Made by a program: the position numbers and the translations under genes | In this document: piece by piece, positions 34,755 through 47,042 of the stretch | Layout of the letters: each line of letters starts with the position of its first letter | Numbering within the stretch: position 1 is the stretch's first letter | From: Eudorina sp. 2006-703-Eu-15 | Lineage: Eukaryota; Chlorophyta; Chlorophyceae; Chlamydomonadales; Volvocaceae | DNA: 64,000 nucleotides | NCBI GenBank assembly: GCA_003117195.1 | Contig: BDSI01000085.1 | Span: forward strand, 152,001 to 216,000 | Reading direction: 5' to 3' | Notes under the pieces: generated by a model | What the model saw: only the letters and a program-made list of their open reading frames with translations | Database searches by the model: none | What the model was told of the DNA's origin: nothing

Positions 34755-37700
34755 CGGGACTGGCAACAACTTGACTGCCCTACAGTGGCCCCGGCAGGCG
34801 CACCGGCGGCAATAGCTGAACAGCTTCAACCGCCCTTGCCAAGTCGGCCTGCACAGTGCTAGCGGCAGTAGCTGAGCAGCGTCGCCAGTAGCGGCCGCAG
34901 CAGCCACAACAGTCGCACAAGCAATCGGCGCAGTAGCTGTAGCAGCAGCAGCAGTAGTAGCAGTATCAGGCCATCGCAATCGCCACAGGCGCGCGGAGGG
35001 GGCTGCGGGAGTAAGCAGGAGTGACAGCAGCAGCAGCAGCAGCGGTGGCAGGTTGTTGCGGCGGGGCACATACGCCGACGGGGAGCTCGTTGACCGACCC
35101 GATCGGCCACCACGTCGTGGGTCGTTCTTGCGGATCCTGCAGCAACCCAAACCCAAACCCAACAAGGACGCCGCTAACTCTTACCGTACTTGCGAATGGA
35201 GCACGGAGATGGGTATGGATAAGGCAGTGCGGTCACAAGGTCTTGATTGACATGAAGGACTTGGGGGGACGAGAGGAATTGGGGGACGATATGCTATCGT
35301 TGACCGAGCATGTGGGAGGGGAGGACTGCAGCGCCTCCCTGATGGACGCTGTTGCAGGGCCCCTCCCCCACATGCAGGGAATGCGGGATGGGAGCAAGGC
35401 AGGGTGGCGTGGCGAGGAGCGACGGGTCGGGCTGCAGGGTGTACGGGTCTGCAGGGGCGGGGGCCCGCGTCCTTTTTTTCTATGTTCCGGTAGCACAGCC
35501 TCTGGGAGCGCGCTGTCCTTGTTAGCAGCACAGCTCTTCGGGCGCAACTCGCAACCGCAGGTCGGTGCGGGTGCGCGTAGAGTGCCGTGTAACCGGTATC
35601 TGTCCCACTTGTGCAGGAACAGACGCAGGCCGGGCGGGCATAGGCAATTAGGCATGGCGCATGGGCATAGGACTGCGGCATGTCCAGCGCTGCGGCGCTG
35701 CGTCGGGTACAGGCCGTGGGGCCGTGGGATGGCATTTCTGCGATGCGGCCCGGCCCGGCACCCCTCCCATGTCCTGTCCTGACGTGAGTACCCATGTTCA
35801 GACAGACCTTTACCACCCGCACCCATATTCATGGAGGGGGGACTTTCCCCGTGTGGGGGGGAGCGCGTTCGATGCCCTTACCTGCCCGCCGTCGAATACT
35901 CGAAATGGTACACACACACGCACCCTGGCGCGTAACCCGATCCCCTTGATTTCATGGATGTCGTGTCCTTTCTCCTCATAGTCTTATAGTTGAACGTGCC
36001 AGGACGGACGGGGAAGTACGGTACGTAGGCACCTGTCGGAAGACGGACAGTCGTCTGGGTTCCCTCCGCAGTGGGCACTACACTCGGTGTACGGCGGAGA
36101 GGCCGGCAGGTCGAGTGATGGGCATAGCAGCGTTTGCGGGGGGAGGGGGGGGCCGGGAATCCCTGATGTGCTTGGGTGTGCCATAGCCATACCGTGAAGT
36201 GCAGCATATTGCGACATGGAGGCGGACACAGCTATGGTGCGTGTGTGTTCTCAGGCGGGCGGAACAGGTGTGTGTGTGTGTTATTTAAGCAGGCAGAACA
36301 GGTGTGTATGTGTGTGTGTGTGTGTGTGTGTGTTTAGATAAGAGGCCGGCCCGACGAGGTGTGTGTGTCCGTTTATGAATGTGTGCTTGTGTCGGGGCAG
36401 GCGTGTGCTTTGCTGCTGACGAGGACTCGAAGACGGCGCAACACCTGTGTCGGGGGATGCGAGAGGGACCCCCCAAGTCATGGCGGGCACCAGAACGCCA
36501 CCCAGCAGGCTGACGGTGTGCGGAGCATTATATCGATCCAGGCACCGTATCATTATCCACCAAAGCACTCGGGTCGGAGTCGGATATCAGACTCTTTACC
36601 ACCTACTCTGATCCCACCGGAAGGCGCACGGAGCCGGTCGGAGGTGCAAGGCAAGGAATGGGTTGTGGAAATGCAAATTCCAGTCAGCCGCGTCCTTGCC
36701 GCATCACGTCGTCTGCGACTGGTCGGGAACGTCGACCTTCTCAGCTGCTCCTCTGCATCCCCGCCCGCCATCCCCGCCCGCCATCCCGGCCTACGGTGTA
36801 TCCCGAGTTCCAATAGAGCCCCACCGATAACCTTCACACACAGGCACATGAGGCGATCGTCCACTTCATCTGTGTCGAATGATGCGGCTTGGCTCCTTTC
36901 ATTCTGCGTCGTCCATGCGCTCTGCGAAATCAAGATGGCATGCTGACACCTCGACCACAAAATATAACACCAACATGCCCGCCGGTGACTCGCTGTAATG
37001 AGCACACTCGACCCGTCGCCTGGCTTACCCAAACACGCGCGGGCATCAATCACGCGTGACATGCATCACTCAGCACGCGGGGAGGGTCCCGCAACAACAC
37101 CGTCGCCCATGACGGAAACGATCCCTGTGAAAGAATAACGCAGGAGGACGCAAGCGAGCACGTGCATGGACGAGCACGTGCATGGACCGCAAACGCGGCA
37201 TCCACGCGTTTCGCGCAATCTACAATACCGTACTCGGGATTGCGTACCGCGCTCAGTTGCGTCTCACGACGTCTCGTGAGCGTGTACCATAATCATAGTT
37301 GCGCACGCCGCTCCCGCAGCGCGCAGGCCTGCGCAGCATGACACCAGCACCTAGCAGCCTGTCACGTGTTTTCACCCCTCAGCTGGCGGCAGACGGCGGA
37401 AGCTGCATCCACGATCCCGCGGAAAGCGCATTCGACCTCCGCTACTGTAAGTACGTAGGTCCGCTACTGTAAGCACGTACGTGCTCGCCTTGACCACTCA
37501 CAGCGGGGCGCGACATGGCCCCTATTTATATACTAGCATGTAACCGTGCAGTATCTCATGACGTGTCGCCGCTACTCAAAAGCCATCACGATGTGGCGAT
37601 GTGCCCGGGCATTCACGCGGTTGCCCGCCCCGCTGCCGGTTGGCCAACCCGTGGCGCCCGTCGGCACAAGGCCCGCCAGTCGCGCACGCGTCAACGGAGG

Positions 37701-37999
37701 GAAAACTCCCGGCATCGCAAGCTCCGGTCGACACATGAATACTGATGAAATCCGAACGAGCCAAGGCTCTTGCACGCCACTCGCCTTCCACGTCTCCCCT
37801 TCGCCCCACCTCACCTCGCCTCTCCTCGCCTCTCCTCGCCTCTCCTCGCCTCTCCTCGCCTCTCCTCGCCTAAAAAGCTCCCTCAACTCTTATGTGCCCT
37901 CGCCCCACGCACCCCCCTCTCCTCGCCCAAAACCAGGCCAGCCCTTCCTCACGCTCCCCCGCTCATCGCAGCACACACGCATTCGCCTCACGACGCGTC
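34755..37999. other. convergent intergenic region between cyclin H and LMW-PTP
   Basis: It begins with the 3' UTR side of cyclin H, rich in CAG/GTAG triplets (34860-35045). A TGTAA word near 35586 is the nearest candidate polyadenylation signal noticed. A GT array lies at about 36300-36332 and a TCCTCGCC tandem at about 37810-37870. A 253-codon open frame (35021-35782 plus) overlaps other long frames on both strands and shows no domain. No gene is supported. Confidence 0.45.
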
Positions 38000-40948
38000 T
38001 CACAACCCCTTCTCGCTGCGGATGCTCTCCAGCAGCCCCACACACGCGTCCTCCAGCAAGTCCAGCACGCGCTCGAACCCCTGGCGGGCGCGAAGGACAT
38101 GGCGGGTGTGGACGCATCAATGTATGGCATGCACCATACAGGTGATCCCCGGCCGGGGGAGCGGCGTTTGCAATGAAGTGCGTGATCAAGGGATGACAGC
38201 ATAAACAGGCGGTAAGTGCGGAGCCTTTTGTGGTCCAGACGGGGTTTCTGAAAAATTGGCCGTCGTGCAGACTGGTTGCCGAGCCATCCTGCCCCAGTCG
38301 GTTACCTCGGGCGCGCGGGTCCGCAACCGTCCAGCCGTAAAACGAATGGTAAATTCTAATGCTGGAAACGTAACAAGCATGAATTATTGTTATATGCGGC
38401 AGAAGACCCTCTCTCTCACCGCCGGGCCTCCGTAGTACGGGTCGGGCACCTCGGATGCCCCCTCGAACTTGCGGCTGTAGCTGGTCATGAGGCTCAGGCG
38501 TTGGCTGTAGTCCTGCGGCACCTTGCCCTCACCCATGGGTCGGACCAACCAGTAGTCCGCGGCGGCCTGAGCAGCGACAGGGCGGGCAGGCACGGAGGGC
38601 GTCAAGGGCCCCGGCTGGGATACGGCACCGCGAGTGGCGGGATGAGGACCTACCGTATCGGATCCACTCTTGTGACGCTTGCCGTCATGACTCGGATCGA
38701 CCGGACAAGCACAACCACGACCACAACCACAACCACAACCACAACCACAACCACAACCACAACCACAACCACAACCACAACCACAACCACAACCACAACC
38801 ACGACCACGACCACGACCACAAACACAGCGAACATGTCGGCAGGGTTGGCGAGCCACGGGCGACCCGCGCGGCCGTACGGCACGACAGCAGCCGGAATGA
38901 GGACGACGACGACGACGACGATGATGACGACAAGAAACCAACCCAACAAAAACCCCCGACGCAAATTTTCTCTTTGTGACCTCCAGCCTGTAGGCGCCCC
39001 AGATGCGCCGTGCGCGGTAGCTATGTCTGCGTACATTACGGTAAGCTCACCAAGAGTGCTGGGCTGGCATCTGGCAGGGTCCTGCCGACCGAACCCGTTG
39101 AGATTGCCAACACACCTTACCCCCCACGCAACCTGCCATCCACCATCCACTGCCCTGCAGTCGCGCTTGCGCCACAACCACCGCCACCACCACCGGCCCC
39201 CCACGCTCACCCGGATGGCCCTGAGGTTCTTCGGGTCCATTCCGATGATGTAGTCGAACCGGGTGAGGTCCAGCGGCTGTAGCGGCCGAGACCGCGAGGT
39301 CAAGATTACACCGCGCTTGCGAGCTGTAGCAGGACGGGCGGGACGGCATGCGGACGGAGCAAGCGCGGGCAAGCGCAGGGACGGCCGGTCACGTGGTCAG
39401 AGAGTGAGGAGGTTGGCTTTGGAGCGAACACTCTTGGCGGGGCTCTCCCGTCTCTCTCGGTGGCAGTACAGGACTGGGCGGATAAGGGACGGTACGGGAG
39501 GTTTTCAGGTTGAGACCGAGTGTGGTACTGCCGTACTTTACGCACCCGTCAGTGTCATCCGGGAGTCCGCGGGATCTCCCTCGTGGTACGACCAACCGCC
39601 TTCCGTGAACCTGTGCGGCATCCCGCCGGGGCAGGGGCCAGGGTCGGGAACGAACACGGGGGTTGGCATCCGGGAAGAAACGACCAACGAAAGCAAGCCA
39701 ATCCGCTGGCACGGCTTCGAGGTCGCAAGACGGCGACCGATTAGGCGCCGAGGTCGGCGGCGGGCACAGCGCAGCGCAAGGTGGCCTTCAGGCGGGCTTT
39801 TGGGACTACGTGCACTGCGCCCAAAGTGCAGGCGGTCCCAGAACCGGCCGACAGGCCGGGAGTGCAAGCATATAGCTGTTCAGGAGAACCAGCAGACGGT
39901 GGGTAAAACAGCAGGGGGGTTAAATTGAAAAAAATAACAAACCCGAAGAAAACAGCAGGGGGGTTATAGGAGACAAGCACCACGCTGTAAGCTGGGTGGC
40001 GCGTCGCACCAGTCGGGGTTGCCGCCGCCCGTGCCGCACGAGTCGATGTCGAACGCGTCCGCCAGACCCGCCTTCTCCACCACCGACCGGAACATGGCCT
40101 CCGCACTGGGGCTCCGGCAGATGTTGCCTGTTTAGGATGCATGGACAGCCATCCGGCGGCAGGGGGGGCAGAACGGCAGATACGCGTGGCAGGGGACTGG
40201 AACGAAAAGCAAGCCCAGAACGAAAACGGTGGAGCAGGGGTGGGCAGGCGCTTAGGACTCAAGCGTAGAACGGCCCCAGAGGAGGAGAGGCGCCCCCCAA
40301 CCCATATATCAGTACATAAACCGTGCTTGCTGTGGAAAACACCGAAAGGTCGTAGATTGTGGCGGAGGGCGTGAGAGATATCTGCTCCCCGTGCCTGCCC
40401 GTGTACTCATACGGCAACCCGGAAGCATGTGTGTGGGCGCGGAAACAGGCGGGAAAGCAAGGGGTTGCAGGCAGCCAGGCACTGATTGCGGAGGAACGAC
40501 AGGAAGGGCGGTTTTCGTGCCTGGGGGGACGTGGCTGGCAAGTCCGCCTAACCTGGGGAGCTGCGTATGGGAGTATCGCAATTGTGTGCGCCCTCCCGTT
40601 CGTGAGGCCGCCCGACCCTTCCGTCGCGCGATACCCGGTAGACGTGGTGCTTCCTTCACTGAATGCGTGAGAAGAGCAGCGCTAGCCCAGTACAGGTGGC
40701 CTTATTGTCTGATAATCAATCAACAAGCCCGACCCGTCATCCCTGGCACCAAAAGCACTTGGTCATTGACGGCTGCGCCGGGGCCATGAGGTTCAGTTCC
40801 GAGGGTCTCACACGCCCGACCGGTTACCGCCAGACGATGCCGACAGAACCGAGATGACGTGCTCACCAAGGCATACGAATAGCACGCCGATCTTGCGCTG
40901 GCCACTGCTCGCGGCGACCGCCGATGCGCTGCTGCTGGTGGACTCCAT
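38000..40948 (-). CDS. low-molecular-weight protein tyrosine phosphatase, 6 exons, about 207 aa
   Basis: Exons: 40948-40867, 40127-39981, 39599-39546, 39323-39211, 38566-38420 and 38080-38000 (stop TGA). The sum is 624 nt in frame. The enzyme hydrolyses phosphotyrosine through a cysteinyl-phosphate intermediate and is usually cytosolic. The P-loop VCLGNICRS near residues 25-33 carries the catalytic Cys and Arg; an intron splits it between CLG and NIC. Downstream are AEAMFRSVV, IDSCGTGGGNPDW, GGWSYHEGDPADSRM, TSRSRPL, FDYIIGMDPKNL and the second catalytic element VPDPYYGG, whose Asp is the general acid. All active-site residues are present. An extra 18-residue Ser/Ala-rich N-terminus precedes the conserved core. 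The exact exon 2/exon 3 boundary is the least certain; the choice made restores the GG before WSYHEG. Intron 4 carries a hexanucleotide array. Confidence 0.93.
38708..38822. repeat. CACAAC hexanucleotide array in LMW-PTP intron 4
   Basis: About 18-19 units, mostly ACCACA with a few GACCAC variants at both ends. Confidence 0.95.
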
Positions 40949-43110
40949 TGCCTTCTGCGTAAGGTTCATTTACGACGCCGCATCTTGACTTCAGGAATTA
41001 GAAGCATGTGTGGCCCATACATGCCCTTTGACTTACACATAGGTACGGTGTCGACGTGCGACGGATGGGGCTGCCACGCGTTGTGCAGCACGGCTTTGAT
41101 GGCCGCTCCAAAACCCTACTCGAGGAACTAACTGCGCATCGGCCACGAACACGTGCGCTTGCAAGAGGCCGAGAATCAAAAGAAGCGCACGAGCGTGGTT
41201 TAGTCCCCAATCCAGCACTACGAAGCATTGCGACTATGGCAATTGTAAAATGTTAAACCAATTGAGATCAAATACTTGCAAAATGAAAACTACAATGCTG
41301 GGATGCCCGGTTCACTGCTTTAGTTTGTTTTATCATACAATCATGATACATATGCGTGCGGATAGATCCTGTTAGGTGTAGAGATGCACATCTATCAAAG
41401 ACGAATTCGTAATCAGCTGTTCCAACCTGTTTACTAACGTACAGCGCGCAATGTACGACAAGTCTGCCGTGCATCGTTGGAACAGGACACGGATGGCACC
41501 CAGAAGAAAATGGAGCCACGCTGTCGTCCTGCGATGCCATCGCTGGACTCTGATTTTGGAAGGGCTTAGATTGTGTCCTGCTCGTCGGTCGTGTATTTGA
41601 TCCGTCCCCTTTTCATGCGAACATACAGTACGCGCACAACTGCTCCATAGCGCGCGCTCATCCAAGACACTTGCGCTCGGCTGCGGCGGATTTCTAGAGG
41701 ACGGTTCTGGAGGGGCCCATCGGGCCTGCTTGAAATAATAATAATAATAGTACGCCGGCCGAAGCCTGGCGTGTATTAAGGGGGTGGGGAACTGAGGGGG
41801 GGGGCCTGTTTGTACCCAGTTCGCCGGTTGTTGCTGTGTTGTCCAAATCAGCTCAGTTCGTTTCAACCGAACCCCACGGCCGACCCGCCGGCAGCATAAC
41901 CGGGGAGGGTGGGAGGGACTACGCTCGGGCAGAAGGACACTAACAATTACGAAAATTAACAACAGCAGATACCGAACTGCATGCAGCCCGGCCGCCGCTG
42001 ATCAGGCTGCCCCGGCGCCACTATCGCCGCAGCCTCCCGCATCCCCGTACGTAACTGAAGCGACTGCCAAAACAACTACACCAATAGTGGCAAGAACCTG
42101 ACTTCCCCGCTGTTCCCACGTCATTAGGTTTCTAGTCGGCACCCAGCACACCCGACACTGACAAAATCCATCCGTGGTGGTGCTTCGCTACCAGAGGGGC
42201 GCCCCGGTGGCTAACTCCCCCAGACCGGGCTTTATCATGAGCTATGGCTGGTCCTCAGGAAAGGGGTGGGTCCCTGGTAGTGTGGGTGCGGGATGGAGTT
42301 TTTCCGTTGCGCTTGTGGAGCCTGTCCGGTGCACCACAGTGGCGCGGTTTCGCGTGTACACTGGGTGGTGAGGAGGTTGCGGCTGTCATCGATGACCCTC
42401 TGGTCGGACCAGCTTATGAATCCCCCACAACGCCTTCAGGTTTGCCAGGCTATGGTTCGTCACTATTAATTGTGCTTGACTGTCGGTGGCAGCCCTCGCG
42501 AATTCAGACAGAGTATGAGGCGCAGCAGTCGTGACAGCTCTGACAACAAATGGATGGTCACTGGATAATCCGGAAGGGCATTGGCCCATTCAGTTGTTCG
42601 CCGCTGTTAAACCGTACGGCAAGTGTACGACTACAGCGTTGTTAAGCTCCAACCCGTACATGCCGCATTGCTGTTACCGCAGCACAGCGCTCCCCAGGTG
42701 GCAAGCAAGGCGTAATACGACCGCCGGTATGTCGGCGGAGGGCGAGGGCGGAAGGGAACGCGTTCTTTAACATCAGAGAAATCAGCTTGTGAAAATTTGC
42801 AATTTAACGCGTATCTGTGGGGGATAGGAAGCTTGGTTACGATGTTCAGTCAGTACATGATGGTGGCGATCATCAATTCAAGCGGCCAGCAAGAGCGGAT
42901 ACGCAATCCGTAAAAATGAACAATTGCCAGAGAGTAAACAATTAAGCACTATGCGCTCGTTGCCGCGAAGAAGTATACAAATGTGTACGGACTACCTGCC
43001 AATTTGGCGGGGTGCTTTGAGGTACTAAGAGTTTATTGGTATTCACATCACACAATATTGAAATGCTATACTGCGCATTTCACCATGAGTGTGTCAACAA
43101 CGAGTAAAGG
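40949..43110. other. upstream region of LMW-PTP, no other gene seen
   Basis: This should contain the LMW-PTP promoter. A stretch at about 41728-41800 (AATAATAATA tail, then GTACGCCGGCC and GTGTATTAAGGGGG) resembles 53490-53560 and may be the end of another dispersed repeat. A diverged family A copy lies at 42185-42420. The rest shows no exon with recognisable similarity. Confidence 0.4.
42185..42420 (+). mobile_element. old, diverged non-LTR-like family A copy
   Basis: GGGTCCCTGGTAGTG, GTGGAGCCTGTCCGGTGC and a later GTCATCGATGACCC align, with many changes, to the copy at the window start and the reverse complement of 60.40-60.66 kb. The constant 3' tail is lost. Confidence 0.55.
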
Positions 43111-43215
43111 TTGACCCGAGTCAATTTTGCAAAGATACCAACATTTTCGCCTAGCGTATTGCATCACTGGGCATCTACAATGAAAGGTTGGTATTTTGTG
43201 GCGGATTTAATACCA

Positions 43216-43515
43216 ATGCTTTCTCGGGTGCATTCCGACGTCCTGCGTAGTATTATACAAAGATCTACGGTTATATTCTTGACAATAAATTTATTAGTAT
43301 TACTTCATTGCTCGTTTGTCTCCTCATTGACACCGGCAGGGCGACAACCTTCACTCCCTCCTGCCGATATCCCTCTGGTTACCGTTTCGAATACCACCAC
43401 TATATACGGTACCGAATGCCGTTGCCTACCACCCTTACCATCTGCCTTTGCAGGCACATCTGCTTGCCGTTTTGAACTGCAAAATGCGCGTTTTTATTAC
43501 CAGCCTTATAACTAG
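43216..43515 (+). CDS. possible small secreted protein (uncertain)
   Basis: An open frame starts further upstream at 43111. From the internal Met at 43216 it reads as a basic stretch, a strongly hydrophobic segment (VIFLTINLLVLLHCSF) and a proline-rich region with two to three cysteines (GTECRCLPPL), ending at 43515. This is the layout of a signal peptide followed by a short secreted domain, loosely reminiscent of the CxC start of pherophorin domains. There is no supporting splice pattern or clear homologue, so it may be chance or one exon of a larger gene. Confidence 0.22.
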   Translation: MLSRVHSDVLRSIIQRSTVIFLTINLLVLLHCSFVSSLTPAGRQPSLPPADIPLVTVSNTTTIYGTECRCLPPLPSAFAGTSACRFELQNARFYYQPYN

Positions 43516-43824
43516 TGGCCGGAAGAACGGACTGTGGCCTGCTGCTGGACCGTGCAGGAGCTAGCGGCCTTACTCAGGAGAGTAGAATAATGGCAGGTGG
43601 GTGAGTTTGAGAGCGGGTAGCACGCCAGGTCAGGACATGCATGTTGGGTTGGTGAACCGCAAGACTGCCTAGCTAGGGGGTTCATGCGTGTTGTGCAGAT
43701 ATTGCAGGCTAATGCGTGCGTGGAAAGGGTGGTCGCGTGGGGACTATATTAATGATAGATGAAACAGTGGACCCCGCGGGTCACTGGTGACAGGACGTAA
43801 GGGAGCACGGTGTACATGGTGATG

Positions 43825-44440
43825 GGCGTCCTGAACGGTGCACGCATGCAATACAAGCGTGTTGCGTTTGTTACGTTTGCAGACGTTGCAATTGATCACC
43901 CAGCCAACTCGGTTACTGTCGTCTTTGGATAACGGCATAACGCACAGCTGTGAATCCGTCATCGTACCGCCCGAGTTTAAAAAGTTGTATGTCCGCGTGG
44001 GAGACCAGGACGTGAGTGTTTTGATCGACCCGACGCATATCGTGGTCGGTCAAGCAAGGTGTCCCGCGGGGTCCGCTGCAACATCCTTAATAATTAAGGT
44101 GTGTAATCAAGCAATGATACAGTTAGAATGTTAAAATACTTGCACGATTTATTTGTACAGCCGCCGCACTCGTGTAGAACAAACGATACGAACTATACAA
44201 ATAAACTCATGTCCTTGCTATGGCTGCCAACACTGTAAGCACAATGGCGTAACCCCGGATGACTCGGGGCTGTAAGCCTGGCTTACAAATAAACACAAGT
44301 GCAAGCTAGCGGATACCTCTAGGCCAGAGCGAACAAATACAGCAAATACTGACGCGCCAGCCCCGTTGGCAGCGGCGAATAGGTTCAGCGAGCTCACCGC
44401 ACCTGCACCCCGCCTTAATCCACGGGAGGGTTTTGCTAGG
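43825..44440. repeat. segmental duplication, copy A
   Basis: It aligns, with substitutions and indels, to 50097-50660 in the same orientation: CCTGAACGGTGCA start, GATCACCCAGCCAACTCGG, TCCGTCATCGTACCGCCCG, GGTCAAG...GTGTG, and an end with GACGCGCCAGCCCCGTTGG. The minus strand of its first half matches exon 6 of the synthetase fragment, with the reading frame broken. This copy contains a tiny family A insertion and an additional segment near 44190-44290 absent from copy B. Confidence 0.85.
44059..44092 (+). mobile_element. 34-bp truncated non-LTR-like family A insertion
   Basis: TCCCGCGGGGTCCGCTGCAA plus CATCCTTAATAATT is flanked by AAGGTG on both sides. The paralogous site in copy B (near 50338) has a single AAGGTG and no insert. 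The insertion therefore happened after the duplication, with a 6-bp target duplication. Confidence 0.75.
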
Positions 44441-44767
44441 GTGCGTGTGTTCGTTCATAATATCACAATAGCTACAACAATAATTTGAGTTATATTTTTG
44501 AAGCCGTAACAATTTATATTTATGTTGATAGTTATAATTATGCCGCAGCCTACGGCACTTGTGCGCGGTGTAGGAGGAAAGGATCGGAGGACATTACCTG
44601 GCGTCGCATGCTGGAAGTGTGATGTATGTCCTGGCAAATATCTACGAACCCGTATCACTGGCTGGACATCGGGCGGTGTATTTGACTCTCCTCCCGCAAT
44701 ACCTACCCTACCCGTCAACATCCTGTGACATCCAGGGCATGCCGTCCTTACGCTGGGTGTCAATAGC

Positions 44768-44937
44768 CTGTCACAGCCTGTCACATAAACCGCGGATCCC
44801 CTACATCCGAACCATGACAGGCTCCAGACAGGCTCTAACAGGTTTCTGACAGCATATTAGGACACTGTCACAGCCGTCGGAGAGTTCCGATATCTGGCAA
44901 TGTTGACAGGCCCGCCATACATGTTAGAGCCTGTCAA
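44768..44937. repeat. cluster of TGACAG motifs in both orientations
   Basis: Seven TGACAG/CTGTCA sites occur within 170 bp, most of them extended to TGACAGGCT/AGCCTGTCA. Starts are near 44768, 44779, 44815, 44847, 44866, 44904 and 44932. Spacing is irregular, so it is not a tandem repeat. Confidence 0.75.
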
Positions 44938-45859
44938 ACCCCCTATGAGTTGGTAGGGAACCGACGAAGGCGTGTGCACCCTTGGCGGCTAACAAGGCTC
45001 GCTGCAACCTGTGGAGGCCGCTCGTGGGCCATGATATAATGGTGGTTTAACAACCTACCGTCCAACTAGTTTGATAATATAGAAAAAGCCGTCCACGCAC
45101 GAGCCTTGCAATAAGAACTGTTGGGCTTTCCATATTATGGTGGAAGGTTTATGGCTTTTATAAGTGGATTTAGATGGAAGGCAGCAGTTTGAGCCTGTTC
45201 AAGCCTTCGTTATTGAAGCCGGAGCTTCCTTTTTATTACGTAAGTAATTAAACAAATCGACGTTAAGAACGGAGTGAGATATCACGCGTTGCTTGATAGC
45301 CGGAGCAAACTACAAGCAAGACTGGGCATGCGGGCGTGAGAGGAGAAAGAGGTCGTAGACCAGCAGCATCAGTGCTGTGTTAAGTTGCCGTCGAGGTAAA
45401 AATGTCACTACAACTCTAAACGTTGTCTCCAAGTAGTTTGGATAATGATATTATCATGAAAATTATATATTACCAATAATAACTGCAATACCTAGTATAT
45501 TCTGTTCCTGTTTTATTATACTCTTTATTTATAACATTTTATATATTATTATTACAATCCCTCATTATATTCTTAAAATAGATTATTATCAATTGCAGGA
45601 GTACTCGAGTGAAACTCGCCATTTACACTTGCAGCTTTAGGTGCCGCATTGCATCTCTAGCCGCATGCATGCGGCTGTAATGGACGCGCAGCGACCTGCT
45701 AACAACAAAGTCAGTTAGGTTACGTACCGCTACCGATCAACCACTGGTTTACCTACCCATCAACCATCGGTAGATCTACCGACCAACCAGGTCTATATAT
45801 ATAGGCCTTTCATTCAAATTGCATTGATAGTCTTCACGCGCAGAATCGCAACCTCCACA

Positions 45860-46620
45860 GCATGGCATCACGAATCGGCGCTTGCTTGCAGTCGGTTGGC
45901 TGCAATGCATTATTGTCAAATCCTGCTTAAAATGCCTATATATGTATATTGTCCGCAGGTGCGTGTCAAAATGACACTGATAGTTACTTTGCAACACGAA
46001 ACGGGCAGCATAAGTAACTTGCTTGTATGTGCACATGCACTGCGCTCGACGTTGGCAGCATGATTGGCGATCCGCGCGTCTGCATGCACACTTGCTTGCT
46101 GCAAAAAAGCGCGCACACCACTGGCTTGACTGCATGCAAGCTGCGCGGCAGCAGATCATACGATGTACCAAAACAAAAACCAAACCGCAACCAAAGGGCG
46201 GGGCGAAATCGTGCGAAACATACGATGCACTAAACAAAAGCCAAACCGCAACCATAGGGGCGAAATCGTGCGAACTGCATGGCATCACGCATCTGCACTT
46301 GCTTGCAGTCAACTTAGTCAATCGGCTAGAACGCATTATTGTCAAAGCCTGCTGCTTACGTAGAATGCATCTGTATTTTGTGCGCAGGTGTCAAAACGGC
46401 ACTGCTCAGTTACTTTGCAACATGAAACAGGCAGCATTAGTTACTTGTATGTGCACATGCACTGCTAGCACGCACTGCGCTCGACTTGGGCAGCTTGCCA
46501 ACCAAGCAATTCGCGCGTCGTCTGCATGCGCACGTACGTGCAGCATAAAAGCGCACACGCACATAGCTTGCTTGACTGCAAGCTGGCAGCAGATTATACG
46601 ATGCATTAAAAACCCAAACC
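45860..46620. repeat. diverged tandem duplication, unit about 420 bp
   Basis: GCATGGCATCACG, CTTGCTTGCAGTC, GCATTATTGTCAAA, ACTTTGCAACA, TGTATGTGCACATGCACTGC and CAGCAGAT.ATACGATG recur in order at about 45860-46170 and 46277-46605. The linker repeats AACAAAAACCAAACCGCAACC. No coding function is seen. Confidence 0.8.
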
Positions 46621-47042
46621 GCAAGCAAGGGACCAGATCATGCTTTTCGCAACGCAATCATAGCGGTCACCCTTCTGCACGGACAGGTGATAGATGATAC
46701 GAAAGGCTCTTGCTGCTGCCAGCTCCCAACCGTCCGTGTCTCATATTATTATTTAAACCTTGAACGCCCCATACAGCAAAGATGGACGCACGCAAGAACA
46801 CTTTTGTACATTCTTCAACGTACGACCAGTCGACTTTCAGCCTTACATCTTACTTCGATGATGCATTCCAATTCGACGAGGCAGACACATACGAACGCGC
46901 GTTTCTACCGTAGCGTGTAATCCCTCGATTTAGAGCCACGCGCACCGGATAGATTATATTTATTTATTCCACAACCTGTCATTTTTGAACGATGAGAGCG
47001 ACAGCGGAGATGTCCGCCTCTTTTATTTGCAGAAGTTCGTTA

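Noticed and set aside
35021..35782. 253-codon open frame on the plus strand
   Set aside because: It overlaps equally long frames on the other strand, has CAG-derived low-complexity sequence at its start and no domain; best explained by GC-rich composition after the cyclin H stop.
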